Positions 9,401-22,926 of a stretch of DNA of 64,000 nt are shown piece after piece; the first letter of the stretch is position 1; each line of letters starts with the position of its first letter. Under the pieces are notes generated by a model. The model did no database searches. It worked only from the letters and a program-made list of their open reading frames with translations, and was not told the DNA's origin. A program made the translations under genes and the position numbers. Source of the stretch: Prostheceraeus crozeri (Eukaryota > Platyhelminthes > Polycladida > Euryleptidae); NCBI GenBank assembly GCA_907163375.1, contig CAJQUW010001859.1, positions 62,001 through 126,000 of the forward strand, in the 5' to 3' direction.

Positions 9401-9826
9401 ACAGAACGTGGTGAACGGTTGTGTCTGGTGAAGCTCGTGTTCAAGTCTGTGCAACATCATCGGTTCGGATATTTCGTGTCACTCAACTTCGTGGATTTTT
9501 ACATCGATCGAATCGTCTTCGTCTGCTCAGCTTCATCATCTTGTGTGAATTATTCAGTGTGCTCATCGCTATTCGCTATTGGGATTTATCTACCTCTGTG
9601 AACAGTCAGGCTGATATCTGCTCAGTCCGTCAAAGTCTGTACTGCCATCGCTTCAAGCCAAACGTCTCTGATCGATACAGCAACAGCGTTTCTACGCTCT
9701 CCAATTATCAGCGTTCTCTCGATCTACCGAATTTGTCAATCCGCTGGTGTTGTGGTTCTGTAACTGGATCAGCAATCTCAAGGTATCGAGTTCGAATCCC
9801 GTGATATCTTTTTGTTGCGTCTCAAC

Positions 9827-10573
9827 ATGCCTGATCAACGACAATTGAGGTCCAATTCGGTTTCAAACGATACACCTTGCTCACCCACTCTGGCGAGTAT
9901 TCGCACTATTATGGAAGAGTCGAATCTTGAAACTGTTGCATCTCTTCAGGCAGTTAAGCAGGAGCTGGAACTCCTTCGAAGTGAATCTCGTTCCCTTCAT
10001 TCACGACTGGATGGCATCGAGGAGACGTTGAAAACCCACCGTGACATTCAGCAGAGACATAAAGGGGAAATTACCGAGCTTCGAGCAGCGGTTGAACATG
10101 TCTGTTCCACGCACGCAAATATGACCAACGACATGATGAACGAAATGGATGAAAGAGAAAGAAGGAAAGACAACATCGTCATCTACGGGTTGAAGGAAAA
10201 GGAGACTGAATCTCCATCAGAAAGGAGTCAGCACGATAAGGAGAAAGTACAAAGCATTGCCCAGTATCTAGAAATAGAGGGACTGTCCATAACCAAACTC
10301 CATCGTTTGGGGAAAACTGTTGCAGGAAAATCTCGCCCACTGAAAGTATGTCTTCGGGATCACTCCCACAAACTCGAATTTATCAGACGATCGAAAAGAT
10401 TGAAGGATTCGAGTGAATTCAAAAAGACATTCATCAAAGCAGACCTTACAAAGGCACAACAGCAGAAACAATTTGAGTTGCGTGATGAATTACGACACCA
10501 AAGGCAAGCTGGTTATGATGTCGTTATCTATAATGGTCAAGTACGACTTCGCGACAATCTTTTTCGAAAGTGA
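9827..10573 (+). CDS. LINE ORF1, coiled-coil plus RRM-like protein
   Basis: Intact from ATG 9827. Residues about 35-100 are heptad-rich (coiled coil). 'RRKDNIVIYGLKE' then begins an RRM-like fold, as in L1- and CR1-type ORF1 proteins that bind the element RNA and act as chaperones. No Cys-His knuckle is seen. The stop TGA overlaps the GTG where the ORF2 frame opens. Confidence 0.75.
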   Translation: MPDQRQLRSNSVSNDTPCSPTLASIRTIMEESNLETVASLQAVKQELELLRSESRSLHSRLDGIEETLKTHRDIQQRHKGEITELRAAVEHVCSTHANMTNDMMNEMDERERRKDNIVIYGLKEKETESPSERSQHDKEKVQSIAQYLEIEGLSITKLHRLGKTVAGKSRPLKVCLRDHSHKLEFIRRSKRLKDSSEFKKTFIKADLTKAQQQKQFELRDELRHQRQAGYDVVIYNGQVRLRDNLFRK

Positions 10574-13136
10574 TTTTATCGTCTCCCAAGTTTCCGTCCA
10601 TTTTATTGCTCAACGCCAGATCCATCTATAATAAGCTCGATGAGCTCAGATTGATTGTAGCCAGTCATTCTCCTAATGTGATTGCAATAACAGAAACGTG
10701 GCTAACTGATGATATTCCGGACGACTCTTGGCTATCAGGGATTACTGCTTGTTTCGTGCAGATAGAAGAGAGCGGTTAGACGGAGGTGTTTGTGTTTATC
10801 TACACAAATCATTTCAAGCCTCAAGAATTTTACACGATGATATTCCTGGAATAGAATTTGTTGCCGTCCGGATATGTGATTTGAATCTTGTTCTGTTCTG
10901 CGCCTACATCCCACCAAATCTCATCGCGTCTACGCATCATAAAGTAGCAGACTGTATCTGCAGACTGTATGTGCATACTGTATCTTCTTTAGACACTGTA
11001 AAAGAGAGCAAATTTGTTATACTTGGCGATTTCAACGACTTCAAGACCGATATGTTTCGTTCAAACTTTCAAGGTGTCAACAAAGTGGAATCTCCAACAC
11101 GCGGAGCCTCATTTCTGGACCAAATTTGGATAAGTGATGACCTCTCTGAGCATTACCCTGAAGTTGCTAAAGTTTGCCCACCAATTTCTACTTCAGATCA
11201 TAGTTGTGTTATCCTTCGTCCAATCAATGTCATGAGGAACAATAAGACTGTTTCGAGAATCTCCACACTCTATGACTTCAGGAAAACGAATATTGATTGC
11301 TTCTTGTACTATCTGTCGTGCTCGGATTTTTCGCTAGTGTATAAGGCGTCTTCTGTTGATGATCAATGCAAGATGTTTTATCAAGTGTTCTACTCTGCCC
11401 TGAGTGTTATTCCTCAACGTGTCGTTGTAATGTACAAAGAAGATAAGCCATGGCTTACTCCTCTCTTGAAGAAACTAATCGATGATAAGTGGCTTGCATA
11501 CCGTGAGAAGAACTGGCCCGTGTTTAATCATTTTGAGAAAAAAATCAGAGGAGAGATTTTTAAAGCCAAAATGTCATGGAGTGATCGTGCAACACTCAAC
11601 ACTAACAACGCCTGGAACGTTGTGAAAGAATTCCACGGGAAAAACTGTCGCAGCCACTTTCCTGAAGATGGTTCGAAGTTAGTCACCTTCCTAAGCGAAT
11701 TGTCAAATTCTTTTTCTGCGAATTTCAACACCGCTGACGATGCTGACCTGTGCAATATTCTTGACGACGAATCCTGGAACATCAGTATCGAGCTGAGAGA
11801 CGTGTACCAGCCTCTCAAGAAACTGCCATTCAAACAAACCACCGGTTATGACAGTTTTTCGGCTCGCCTGCTGTGGGAAAGTGCGGACATTATTTGTGAA
11901 CCACTGTTGGATATCCACAACTACTCCATCAAGACTCGAACATATCCTCAAGTTTGGAAGAACGCATTAGTATGTCCAGTGCCGAAGAAATCCAACCCGA
12001 ATATTGGTGACTATCGACAGATCTCTCTTGTACCTATTCTGTCTAAAGTGTTTGAACGCTTAATTCTGATGAACATGAAGGACAAGTTTATCCCTTTATT
12101 TGGTGAAAATCAACATGCATTCAGACCTAATGGATCGACGACAAGTGCCCTCGTTGACATTCACGATCGAATTACCCTGCAAATGGAGGACAAACAAACC
12201 ACATGTGTTAGAGTAACTTGCTTGGATTTCGCAAAGGCATTCGACAGAGTACAGTTTCATCGCCTGCTCAACATTCTCATTGCGTCAAATCTCGAACCAG
12301 GATTTATCCTTTGGCTAAAGTCGTACCTGCACGATCGTTGTCAAAGAATAAGCATTCGAAGCAACACTGGTCCATTGATTTCAATCTCATCTGGCGTGCC
12401 ACGGGGATCGGTACTTGGACCTTACATGTTCGCTGTGTTTATTGGAACGCTAAATGTTGCAGCAGACAACCAAACCAGCTCCCTTGTGAAATACGCTGAT
12501 GATCTCACCCTAATTGAAGTGTGCTCGATAGACTCTCCCAACCCCGACTTCCTGAATTTGATCCAAACGTGGTGTCTGGCGAATTAGATGGAACTTAACC
12601 GTAACAAGTGTCACCAGTTAATGATTAACCGAGTTCGCAGATTCTCCGTTGCTCCGTACGACATGATACAAGTTGTTTCCAGCTTAAGTATCCTTGGCGT
12701 TATTTTGGATGACCAGCTTAAATGGACCGCACACTTTAACAAAGCAATTACAACGGCGTCTCGCTGTCTGTATTTGCTCCGAGCTTTAAAGCCATTTGTT
12801 CCTCAAAGACAACTGCTGGAAGTGTATTGTTCCACAATACAGTCGATCATGATGTATGCATCCCCTCTCTTCTGTAAGCTGCCTTCGTCTGTCCTGAAGA
12901 AGCTAAATCGTTTGAAGAAGAGGGCACATCGCGTAATTTGTGATCCAGATTGCAGATGCTCAATCATGCCAGACATTTCTACAACACGTGATAGCTTGGC
13001 TTTGAAGTTCCTCTCAAAATGCAATCTCTCCACGCATCCTCTTCGAAATCGTGTTCCTGCCATTCTCCCGCGGACCCGTTTAGCTCTACGGCAAGACGTT
13101 CTAACTCATTCATTCCTTCACTTGTTCCTTACATGA
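10570..13136 (+). pseudogene. LINE ORF2 (APE-type endonuclease and reverse transcriptase), disrupted
   Basis: Begins with the endonuclease: 'LNARSIYNKLDEL', 'AITETWL'. A one-base frameshift lies near 10735, after which 'GDFND' and 'SDHSC' endonuclease motifs follow. RT motifs are 'CLDFAKAFDRV' (A), 'SSGVPRGSVLGPY' (B) and 'KYADDLT' (C). An in-frame TAG at 12585-12587 falls just after motif C, before 'LNRNKC'. The frame then runs to 13136. No ATG precedes the endonuclease domain, so translation may depend on reinitiation after ORF1. Confidence 0.88.
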
Positions 13137-13303
13137 TAAGAAGAAATGAACGCTCACTGATCATCTCATTGCTTTGCCGTTTTAGTATGTAAATTCCTTT
13201 TGTAACCATGCTTGATATCTTTGTAATTGTGACCGTGCTTGTAATGATTTTCATTTGATGCAATATGCGCCTGATTATTACTATTATTATTATTATTATT
13301 ATG

Positions 13304-13887
13304 TATAATTATCCTTCCATCCTCTGACGCGCCCTGTAGTCGAAAATTTGGGAATAATTTAAATTTTGCTACTGCATCGGCTTTTTACCACAACAATAAG
13401 ATATAAATTGAATAATTAAAAAATAATGTCATTTTCAATGATGCGAATATTCACGAAAATTACGGATTGATAACAAGATGGGTTTCGATGAAGCTAAACG
13501 TTTGCATGCATATTTTGGTTCGTAAATCTCATGATTCCATACACAGTTGCTTTAAAAATTAATAAGGACACTTTGTAATTTGAATAGAAACCCAAGGAGG
13601 TGACACCAGTCTGAAATAAGTGATTTGTACTCACAGAATTAGACAGGTCATCTCTTCTGTTTGACTAGAAAGGAAGCATTGGAACATGCAACGCAGGCTA
13701 ATGAGCGCACAACCTGCTGACATAATACCATAGCAATCGAACAATGAGCAGCCAGTTCAACTTTAGCACGCCAAATTGTGCGAAGCTCCAGTGATTGTTT
13801 TCAACCGGATCACACAGCGAAGAGAAGCTTGTGAACGCTTTTTCATGCGCATGCTATCTTTTTTAATAATATTGGGAAAGACCAACA
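13304..13887. other. No gene seen
   Basis: AT-rich sequence after the LINE tail, with only short chance reading frames. Confidence 0.5.
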
Positions 13888-14178
13888 TTAATTTGCGATC
13901 TGAATTCTTCGAATCTGAAGAAATCTGTTATGTTCATCAAGTCTCAAATGAAAGGGACGTGAAGATTTGCTTGTGGAACTATTAGAACAAAAATGACAAA
14001 TGAACTGATACACAACAAAGCGGACATTGTAATTAATATGATAAGGAAGTTTGCTACATAGAAAGCAATCATCGTGTTTATTATCTACTCTTGCTACGCA
14101 CTGATTCCTATTATAGCCGAGGGTGTGCACAATTGAGGCAGAAACTCGTGCTGGCGGCCTGGAACTCTTCTTCACCAA
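13888..14178 (-). pseudogene. Penelope-like GIY-YIG relic
   Basis: A 96-codon open stretch with 'CFLCSKLP', 'VVYQFICHFC' and 'SSRPFHLRLDEHNR'. This is the order 'C-x2-C ... VY-x-I-x-C-x2-C ... R-x-R-x2-EH' of Penelope-like C-terminal endonucleases. The YIG residues are lost. No RT is recognised next to it. Confidence 0.5.
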
Positions 14179-14179
14179 A

Positions 14180-17100
14180 CTTGTGGATGTGTCAACTCAA
14201 CCGGAATCCCTAAAATTTTGGATCACATGATATTTCAAATTTTACGTGATGAATGTAATCGACCTGACAAAATAAATTAATGAAATCATTTGGAATGCAA
14301 TCAGGGATGCGTTGTCCGTGTGGCGGTGTCGACAAAGCAAGGAGAGACGCCGACATCTACAAATTGAAACAGTTATTAACTTTTTTATCTGAATAACTCA
14401 TGGAATAGTTAGACCTGAGAACATTTTCATCTTCTGCAGCTCTGCTTGTATCATGACTATCATTACTTTAAGGTAATCAATCTACTGTATCATGCTTTTC
14501 ATGCTCATATGTCGTACTTTTTTCACTGTAAGCTTAATTTCCACGGAGGTATCAGAACAGAAACCTTTGAAAAATTTGAAATGATCCATTATTCAAAAAA
14601 TATTTTCTCTGTTTATGAAGAGCAACAGACGCAAATAATGCATAGAAATAATTGTGCTAGAACAAAATGGGCCGATGGATAGATATTCTTACCAGGCAAT
14701 AATTTAATTATTGCATGGTAACATTTATAAAAAATGTAATAAACAAGCCTCATCTCCTTTGAAATGTATCCAATGAGAATGATGTACAAATTTCGCGCGT
14801 GAAGTTAGCGCTTCACATTTTATTTTGCCTGTGTCACTCCTAAAGGCCATGTAATATGCACAAGGCCTATGAGGTCGCTTACTCGCGAATTATGTGCTAC
14901 AGATCAGATTCTAATAACTTGTCCTCTAAAGTATTCAAGAATTGATTTGATAGATTGATATTTAGCGCAGTGCACATTGACGAAGTTTTTTTCTAGGACA
15001 ATTGAGTAAGCTATATAAAAGAAGGCTTTTGACGCTCTAAGGTAATGTGCCACTTAACATTATACTAGAACAGAGAAAATATTCAAAATTCCATGAGTGT
15101 GAAATTAGCGCAGCACCAAATTTAACTCTTTATGCCGTCATAAATAACTACGAGTACAATTGTGCAACTCATAATTATCATGCCAAACTAGCAAGCTGAC
15201 ATCTGCAATCATTAGGGCAATCCAAGTTAAATAAAGTTAATATTTAAACATTGGGGTAGATATTATAATTATGTTAAGGTCTATATTTCTTCAAGAAGAT
15301 ATGGAAAAATGAATAACTCATGTAGCCCGGCTAATTGCTATCCTCTCATTTTATTGTCCTGAGAACCAAACCAGTACCAACAAGACGGAATACTTGGCTG
15401 GAAGCGGCATTATTTTATTCCACGAATTTACCTCGAATCCGTGAGACTGATGGAAGACAGTGGAAATACAGTGAGAGATGACAAAGCATCCGTCTCCGAA
15501 CCGACGCCATGTGCTTCTTGATTTCAATAAAAACTTGTTACTCACAGTTGATTCCTTTAATGGAAAAGATGGAAGGAACATCTTATGCTGTGAACGAAGC
15601 TTTCCAGGACTTGAATAATCTTTCATTCGGAAATGATGTATGTGGACTGTAAACGTAAATCCACTTATGCCTTGTGTGAAATGAGTTAATGGACATCATA
15701 AATACTTCTCGTGATTCGATTGCACCGGACGTTTGCGCGAAACTTCTTGGAGCTCAGCTGACGTCAGTGTGAGTTTTAGCATGCTCAATAAAATGCTAGC
15801 ATAATATAATCGTCATTTTCTTCGGAAAAATGTACAAAATTATGTTATTCTATCAACTGTGCCACTTCCTGACATTAGAAAATCATGTTTCGTTGTCTGT
15901 TCGTCCTCCAATAATTATTAAGTTTCATTGTTAAAGTCGTTTGAAACATGTAATTTCATCAATAACAATAGTCTTGTTTTACCTTTCGAAATATAGAAAC
16001 AGAAGAGGAAAATGATAATAGTATAATAATTGATTTAACTCTTTTAATGAATTCCATTTAATGAAAAGTATTGACTGGAATAAGTTGATTTTGTATGTGA
16101 GCAACGATTTAAAAACAATCATTGTTTTTGTTTAATACTGATGACAACAAAAATACGAAATCATGTAAAACTAACAATTTTGCTAGGCTAAATAAAGTTG
16201 AAAATTTGAAAATATTCTGTTAAAATTCTCTGATTTATAGGTCAAATTTGGATTGCCTTAGTAATTATGTACCAGCATAGAATCCAGAGAATGTGATGTG
16301 ACCCATAAGCCCTCTAACTTGGCGGAAGAAAGTGTTGCGTTGAACACGCATAGGCGGATCCGCCAGTCTAGCTTCCTCAATCAGTGATGTTCTAAGAAAA
16401 ATAGCACAAGTTATTTAGCAAAAATAATTGCATTAACAGTAATGATAATGATTGCAAAATAAATAGCATTAACACCATTGCAAATAGCATAACTTTGCTA
16501 AGTCAATAAAGGAGATTAGCTACTCCGAATGATTCCGCCTGTCTTGTCAATTTTGCATGAAATTATAGTAAATATAAAAACATCAAAAAGTAATTACAAA
16601 AAGCAACAAAAACAGCATTTACTGTTGAAAAACCAGGATTCCAAGAACAAGAACAAGAACAAGAAAAAACAAGAAGTGGAATTTTTGATATTTGATTCCT
16701 GATATTTGATGCTCCGCAAAACATCCTTAAAATATCAAGCTAAGGTATCTTAAACCCTGATAGCTGTTATTCTTTGCAGATATTCAGTATACTGCGACAG
16801 ATCTTTGCAGTTCATTTTCTGCATGCAAAATGTCTTTTTTATGTTTTTTTAATATGTATTAGAGATTTTTTCATGTAGAGATGTTAATATCAAAATCCAA
16901 AAAAAAAACAACTCAATCATCTGAATTCAATAATAAATATATTCAAAGCTATCTACATATTTACAAAAAATGTCAAATAGAAGGAGCTACCGCAAGGCTT
17001 TTGAGCTCAAATCTGCCAGCGTGTTATAAAGGAGAGCTTTCTTATTAGTAGCCTGTATTTTTACCAATGGAGCTTTTCCAGCACGAAATGCTTGTCTCCA

Positions 17101-18530
17101 ACGAAGGGCACACAAGCACCATTTATCTCCTGGTCTCAAACCTGGAAACCAATTGCCTCGAGGTGTGCTCAGGTCATTTCCCATGCTTCTTGTGTATTGT
17201 AGAAATTCCGCTGTCATCTGAAACAATGATAATGGTCTTTCATAGTGGAATGATTGCATCGTGTATAATGATATAAGACAGTGATGATTTTTGTCCATGA
17301 CGTTCTATGTTCTTGTGTAAAACCAGTGAGAACATTCTGTGGCAAAAATAATCACGCGCTCAAGTTGTGTTTGGACTTTGTTATATTTGGCTCAAATTCA
17401 AAATATAAGGGAGATAAGTAAAATATGAAGAAATTTCCTACACTTATTTTTTTACTGCTACCTTGCTTGAGAAGGACATAGGTTATTGGTGGCGAAAAAT
17501 CACATTAAATATTAATTTCAATCCGACACTAAGGCTTAACTTTCAATCGTTATTAAAAAATAGACCACAATGACTTGTATCCATAACTTTCTGCTTGAAT
17601 TTGGACTGTAGATCTGATCGACTTTTTTTTGAAAACAAACGAACTTGTTGCTCCCGGCAAGGATCGTGAGAAGAAGCCTCTTTAAAAATCATTGGCACTG
17701 TAGGAAAATCTCAATTTTTCTGTAGGTTTGTATTTGATGAATATCAGAAATAAACGACCCAATAAAGGGAATTTTTATTATCACCTTTCTTGTCTCAAAT
17801 ACGCACTTGTCCCCAGTTAGATCATACACATATCATGATTACAGAGATGGCCTAAGCATAGGCCCACACCGAAAAATAGTTCTAGAAATCTATCTGCCTG
17901 TAAAATTCCGAATTCAATGGTTGCTGCTGGTCACGCACACAAACCCTGCAGAAGACTGTCTAAGATGTCTATCGATGTAAGATAATCCAGGTTTGTGCAA
18001 GTCATTTCACAAATCTGGGTGTTTTCTAACCGACAAGCGACAATGTTTGAAACTGCATAAAAATGCTCTACGAAACGGTGTAGAATAACAGTCTTTGATT
18101 TTGCGCTATGGCTTTTCCAATGTTATCCATTGTAAACAAAAAGGTCATGCTTTTTGTAGGGTAGCGTGTTTTCTAATCTGGTGATTTTTTGCTCCATGCA
18201 TTGTCATAAAAGAGAATTTATATAAAAGTGACTGATTAGTAGATCTGGGAGAATCTAATTCACTTATTTTTATCTAATTTTTGGGAAGTTGTGGGAGAAT
18301 TTCACCGGGCTAAAACGAGATCCACTAACCAATAAAATTTTAATTATTCTGTGGGTACGGTGATCAACAGACATAGGATAGACAAGGTCAACAGATCAAC
18401 AGATCAACAGGTAGCCAGCGGCTACCCTAATGACTTCATTCAGAATTCACTTGTGAACTTAAATCTAGAGAAAGACAATGTTCATCGAATGCTTCGTCCA
18501 ATTCTCGTAGACCTTTCTTCTTAAAAGTCC
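14180..18530. other. Gene-poor AT-rich tract
   Basis: I find no protein family, RNA gene or clean terminal repeat. Short open frames look like chance. Confidence 0.45.
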
Positions 18531-18539
18531 CTTATGTAG

Positions 18540-18920
18540 ATGAAGCGGAAAATGAATTCCCTTTTGAGAAGGATTGGTCAGCAAGATAAAATTAAATTTT
18601 CTTTTAATGGTGGCAACAATTTAAAGACATTACTGCATCCTCGAAAAGAAATGAAGCAATGCAATAATGATTGTGATGAGCCTGTGCGCTTCGTCCAAAT
18701 ACATAAATGTCATAAGAATCTTTTGATTTATGAAATCACATGTAAACTGTGTAATCAAGTGTGCATTGGTGAGACGGGTCGGTCAGTGCACACCAGACTC
18801 CGTGAACACATTTTCAAAGATAACGTTTCTGTAGTGAAATTGCACTCTTTTCTTGCATTTTATCTTATTACTATCATCCTTTTCAAACTTTGTGAGTATT
18901 GCGTAGTTTATTGCATTTGA
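18540..18920 (+). pseudogene. Penelope-like GIY-YIG relic
   Basis: A 126-codon frame with 'LLIYEITCKLCNQVCIGETG' followed by 'TRLREH'. The match to the Penelope endonuclease pattern 'Y-x-I-x-C-x2-C-x4-YIGETGR-x6-R-x2-EH' is good; Tyr of YIG has become Cys. The remainder after about 18820 is hydrophobic and not family-like, so the domain is truncated. Confidence 0.6.
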
Positions 18921-19055
18921 TGAATTATTTTCCCTAGTTTTGATCATTTGTTGGTTGACATGTCTCATTGCTGGAACTTTGTGAATCTCTGTGTCCGATA
19001 TTTACACGTGAACAAGTTTGCCTAAGCGAAAGGTCATGTAAAGCACCAATACAAT

Positions 19056-19379
19056 TTGTATCCGAAGAAGTTATTCTCGCTTTTCGAATGGCAAGATGGC
19101 TGTAATTTTGCTTCTGTTGATGTAGTGGACTTGTATGGATCTATTCTTGTGTTATATCACTTGTTTGCATTATATCGCATTGTTTGCACTTTCTGGGGAA
19201 ATTCTTACATTAGGGAATCGAGTCGCACCATGCGGTCTAGATTGCGTGAACATTCATCCATATCTACATCTCATGTTTATCCCTATTTGCTTTCACACAT
19301 TAATTCTCCCGCATTGAACTTTGTTAAATGGTCGATTTTACACCATCAAATTAAGAACTTGGACACGCCGTGCTGTTGA
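19056..19379 (+). pseudogene. Second Penelope-like GIY-YIG relic
   Basis: The segment 'LYRIVCTFWGNSYIRESSRT' with 'RSRLREH' fits the same endonuclease; Gly of YIG is replaced by Arg. It lies about 350 bases from the previous relic in the same direction, so either one duplicated or two insertions occurred. Confidence 0.5.
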
Positions 19380-22376
19380 AGCGGCTGAGATTGACTCACG
19401 TCTACCAGAGCTGAATGTAATGCGTCCGTTGTAGTCTATTTTATTCACTTTTATCCAGTTGAAGCAGATCACGAAACGTCGATCTGATACCTATATATTT
19501 TCTCAGTCGAAGACTTATTCCTCCTCCGATCAAAATAAGCAAGAATAGCATGATAGAAAGTTCAGATGCTTTTTCTTGAACTTGATCGCCTATCAAGAGC
19601 GCACATGAAGTTTACTAGGAGTAGGCCTAGAAATACTGTTATACCACATAGTAAATAATGGAACTCGTGCCTGTTATCGTATTTCGCAAAGCCAACCGAA
19701 TTGTCTTTGGTTTTTAATATGTTGATAAGTGATTTTTTTCTTTACAGCTGAACTCACTGTTTGCTCTTGAAGCTATTGCAATTTATAGCAAGTGAAAATT
19801 GAACATTGCTTGTTCGCATTTCATCTGCTTCGATTTTGTGCTCTCCTAGTCACTTGTTTTCTTGAAGTTCTCATCAGCCGCTATCGTTGTCATTTTTGGG
19901 CTGTCTGATGCCTAGCACACCATCTTCACGGTGATCATTTGAGGAATTGCTGTGTTCATTTGAGTGCTGCAGTCATGTGGTGATTCAAGGTTCGGATTAG
20001 TTAAGCATTGAGCAGAAAATTGACATCCAGCATAAAGGAGCACAAAAATCTCAAAAAATTGCGAGGATGTCGCCAAGCCTTAAGTAATGATTAATGAAGA
20101 TCTAATGGAAGAAGTTGACTTAAGAAAAAAAACATGATGTCATCATCCAGTATATACTCGAAAATGATAAAGGACAGATCAATGTCGATGAAGAGCACTA
20201 CAGATACGCTCAGACTCAGATGTTCTAATTCCAGTCCTTCTTGGATTTCAGAGATTACATGCGAATCTACAATGAGAAGACTTCCGCAGACGTCGATGAC
20301 TTATTGGTTGAATAAGAAAAGGTAATTCACATGTACGAAGATCAATATTTCGCAAAAGAGAAGACAACCTCACAGAAGTGTCTAATAAAACTATGTTCCT
20401 TTTACAACAATTCGTTGACTTCCATTTTACGGAGAAAATGACACATCATCATCTTATCAATGCACAAATTCAATGATACCCGACTCGCACTCACTGCGCA
20501 TAGCACAGGCATCGAATGAATAAAAATGACTTTTAAATACCAAGTCAAGAGTCAGCTTGAGACCTTTTTTGAATCTATCAAACAAACAATTCAAACAATG
20601 ATAGGGAAGTTTGGGAATTCAGTTGAAGATTTTTTCAATCAGTGAGTCGAACTTGCTGTGTATTTGTTCTCTTTGATACATTTGGTTTCATGATAATCAA
20701 TTTGATCAAACAACACCCTAGATTTAATGAAAATTAGAGATGAGATTATTCTGTAACATCTATCAGTTTATGTTTTCTTCAATAAGATAAGTAATAATTC
20801 AAATCCTTTCATTTCTTAGTTTAGTCTACAAGCAATTAGAATAATGTAATTGCTTTTTTGAATGTGAGATGATACATACTGTGCCTATAATATGACATGC
20901 TTGACATTCTCTGTAAATAAGATAGTGCATTTCTGCTTTTAAGTGCGAGTAGATGTATACTTAATTCTAAAAGGCACACGCTTTTCGTTTTATGCAGTCA
21001 TTAGTATAACATATTTTAACAGCGTTTGTTTTATGCGTGTATATCGTCAAGCCACATGCAGTTAATGATTCCGCAAATTTCGTTTCTTACGGACCCTCGC
21101 CAGCCAGCGTTTCTGGGTATAAAGGACCGGGGGTGACTGCATAGACATCCATCGTTTGTCCGTTTAATAACCATTTTCTACACGCATTTGGCCATGACAA
21201 AGTTCGTTAGGATTGAAAGTTTGGATATGTTCGATTGAATTTTTGAAAAGGCAAATACATCAAACCAAGGGGCGGGTTTACTTTATACAAACAGCTGACT
21301 TTCAGCGATGTCGATTTTACTCGTATATGCAATATCAGAGTTCGCTAAAAAATAGCATTGGTGACAAAATTAATTGAAAATTCATGAGTTGTTGAATTTT
21401 GCATTAACGCTTTTCATACTAACTTACCACTGCGCAGACGGAATGAACTCCATGATCGAAGCGTCCAACATTGCAATAGCCGTCTCTAAACCATCCTGTC
21501 AGTGGTCGAAAGGAACATGGACTCAATTGTTGATTGTAAACGTTATTGCCTTCGCAAGCTGCAAGGAAAGACAACAAAAGACAAACTGCAAGACTGGCTT
21601 ACTTTGACATTATTGTGAAATAGTCTGCAAATATCCCTGGAAGTGACAAATTTATTTGAAAGTGAAGTGGCTGGTGTTATGAAAGACATTTGATTACACG
21701 TTACGAAACAGTCAGTGATGTAATTGCTGTTGCTGGAAATCTGGTGCCATATGTAATCAGTTGGATGAGTTTTCAGCCAATGAAAGTGTAAGCATATGAT
21801 ACAGACACCGAGTTAAGTTAGATTTCCGTGCATGAATTTACTAACGCTATGCAATGTCAAAAATTTTATAATCACTGTGAATATCATCCAAAGATCAATC
21901 AAAGCAATTCCAGTAAAATAGAATTACATAAGCACACAATAAAACAGAAATCATTAGGCTGTCTATAAATTATTTACGCTGGCAGTGTTACATCAGAGTT
22001 GGGATCATAGCCCTTGTTAAAAGTCAAAGACATGATGGTCCTATCAGGGGTTATAAAAATTTAATTGCAATTAATTTTGGGCAAGCCATCCATTAACTTT
22101 AATTGCAGTTAAAAGAAGTCAGTTACTTGCAACTATTTAATGGGAAGAATCAATCAATTGCAATTATGTAGTTGCGTTAATCAAGTAATTGCAATTATTT
22201 ATCATGCTGTATGAGTAAACTGGTTCTTGATTTTTTACAAGTCGCGCAATAGACTATCAATCTGCATAGTGAATTGAAAAGACGCATTTTCAGAAAATTT
22301 ATACATGTACTTTATTAATTAGATGTGAACATTGATAAATTTTATTGCTGACTTAGGTAATCAGTCAATATACTTA
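19380..22376. other. Gene-poor tract with a coding-like stretch at about 20040-20640
   Basis: Around 20040-20640 one can read acidic, helix-rich peptide stretches across frames, separated by stops. I do not recognise a family. A strongly TAATTG-rich patch lies at about 22060-22200. Confidence 0.3.
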
Positions 22377-22517
22377 GTAAATCAGTCAATCAAATACCTT
22401 CCCCATCACAGCACAAATCAAGAATCAAATAATTATTTGCAATTCATTTTTGACCCAGAGCGAAAAACATCAATTCCAGTTCTAATGAACAATTCTTGAC
22501 CAAGCTTCACATTCGTT
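22377..22517 (+). repeat. Direct repeat, copy 1
   Basis: Runs from 'gtaaatcagtcaat' through 'ccttccccatcacagcac' and 'tctaatgaacaattcttg' to 'cattcgtt'. It is nearly the same as copy 2, about 390 bases on, apart from small indels. Confidence 0.85.
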
Positions 22518-22766
22518 CATGCATCATAGTGAGAAACAAGTGACAAAAAAGTGAGAAACAAGTGAATGAGTTGTTACACGTGCCTTTAGCAGAACACAAA
22601 ATAGAATTTCAAAAGTTATCATAAAAGTTTTGTAATATAGAGATACTAAATGCATTGTGCACCAAATAGTGTTTAGTTGTGAATCAGAGATGTTTCGTAA
22701 ACTTTGTACCTAAACAATCAGTGTGGCATATTTTTCCTATGATGGTGAGTGGTGATGGCATTGCAA

Positions 22767-22926
22767 GTAAATCAGTCAATTAACTACCTTCCCCATCACA
22801 GCACGAATCATGAATCAAAAAATCAATTGCAATTCATTTTTGATGACCTCAGAGTCCCCCACGTCAGAGCGGAAAACATCAATTCCAGTTCTAATGAACA
22901 ATTCTTGGCCAAGTTTCACATTCGTT
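22767..22926 (+). repeat. Direct repeat, copy 2
   Basis: Same landmarks as copy 1, with an extra stretch of about 18 bases near 22845-22865. This is a local duplication or two copies of one short interspersed element. Confidence 0.85.

Larger units (their letters stand above)
9400..13303 (+). mobile_element. CR1/Jockey-like non-LTR retrotransposon, nearly full length
   Basis: Order: 5' leader (about 9400-9826), ORF1, EN-RT ORF2, a short 3' UTR, then a terminal (ATT)n run at about 13275-13302. A microsatellite 3' tail is usual in CR1-type LINEs. ORF2 has one frameshift and one stop, so the copy is inactive. It lies directly to the right of the Polinton. Confidence 0.85.

Noticed and set aside
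9750-9806. B-box-like GAGTTCGAATCC, suggesting a tRNA
   Set aside because: No acceptor stem, D-arm or proper anticodon arm could be built around it; it lies in the LINE 5' leader.
20040-20640. Possible degraded coding region
   Set aside because: Peptide-like stretches need many frame changes and match no family I know.
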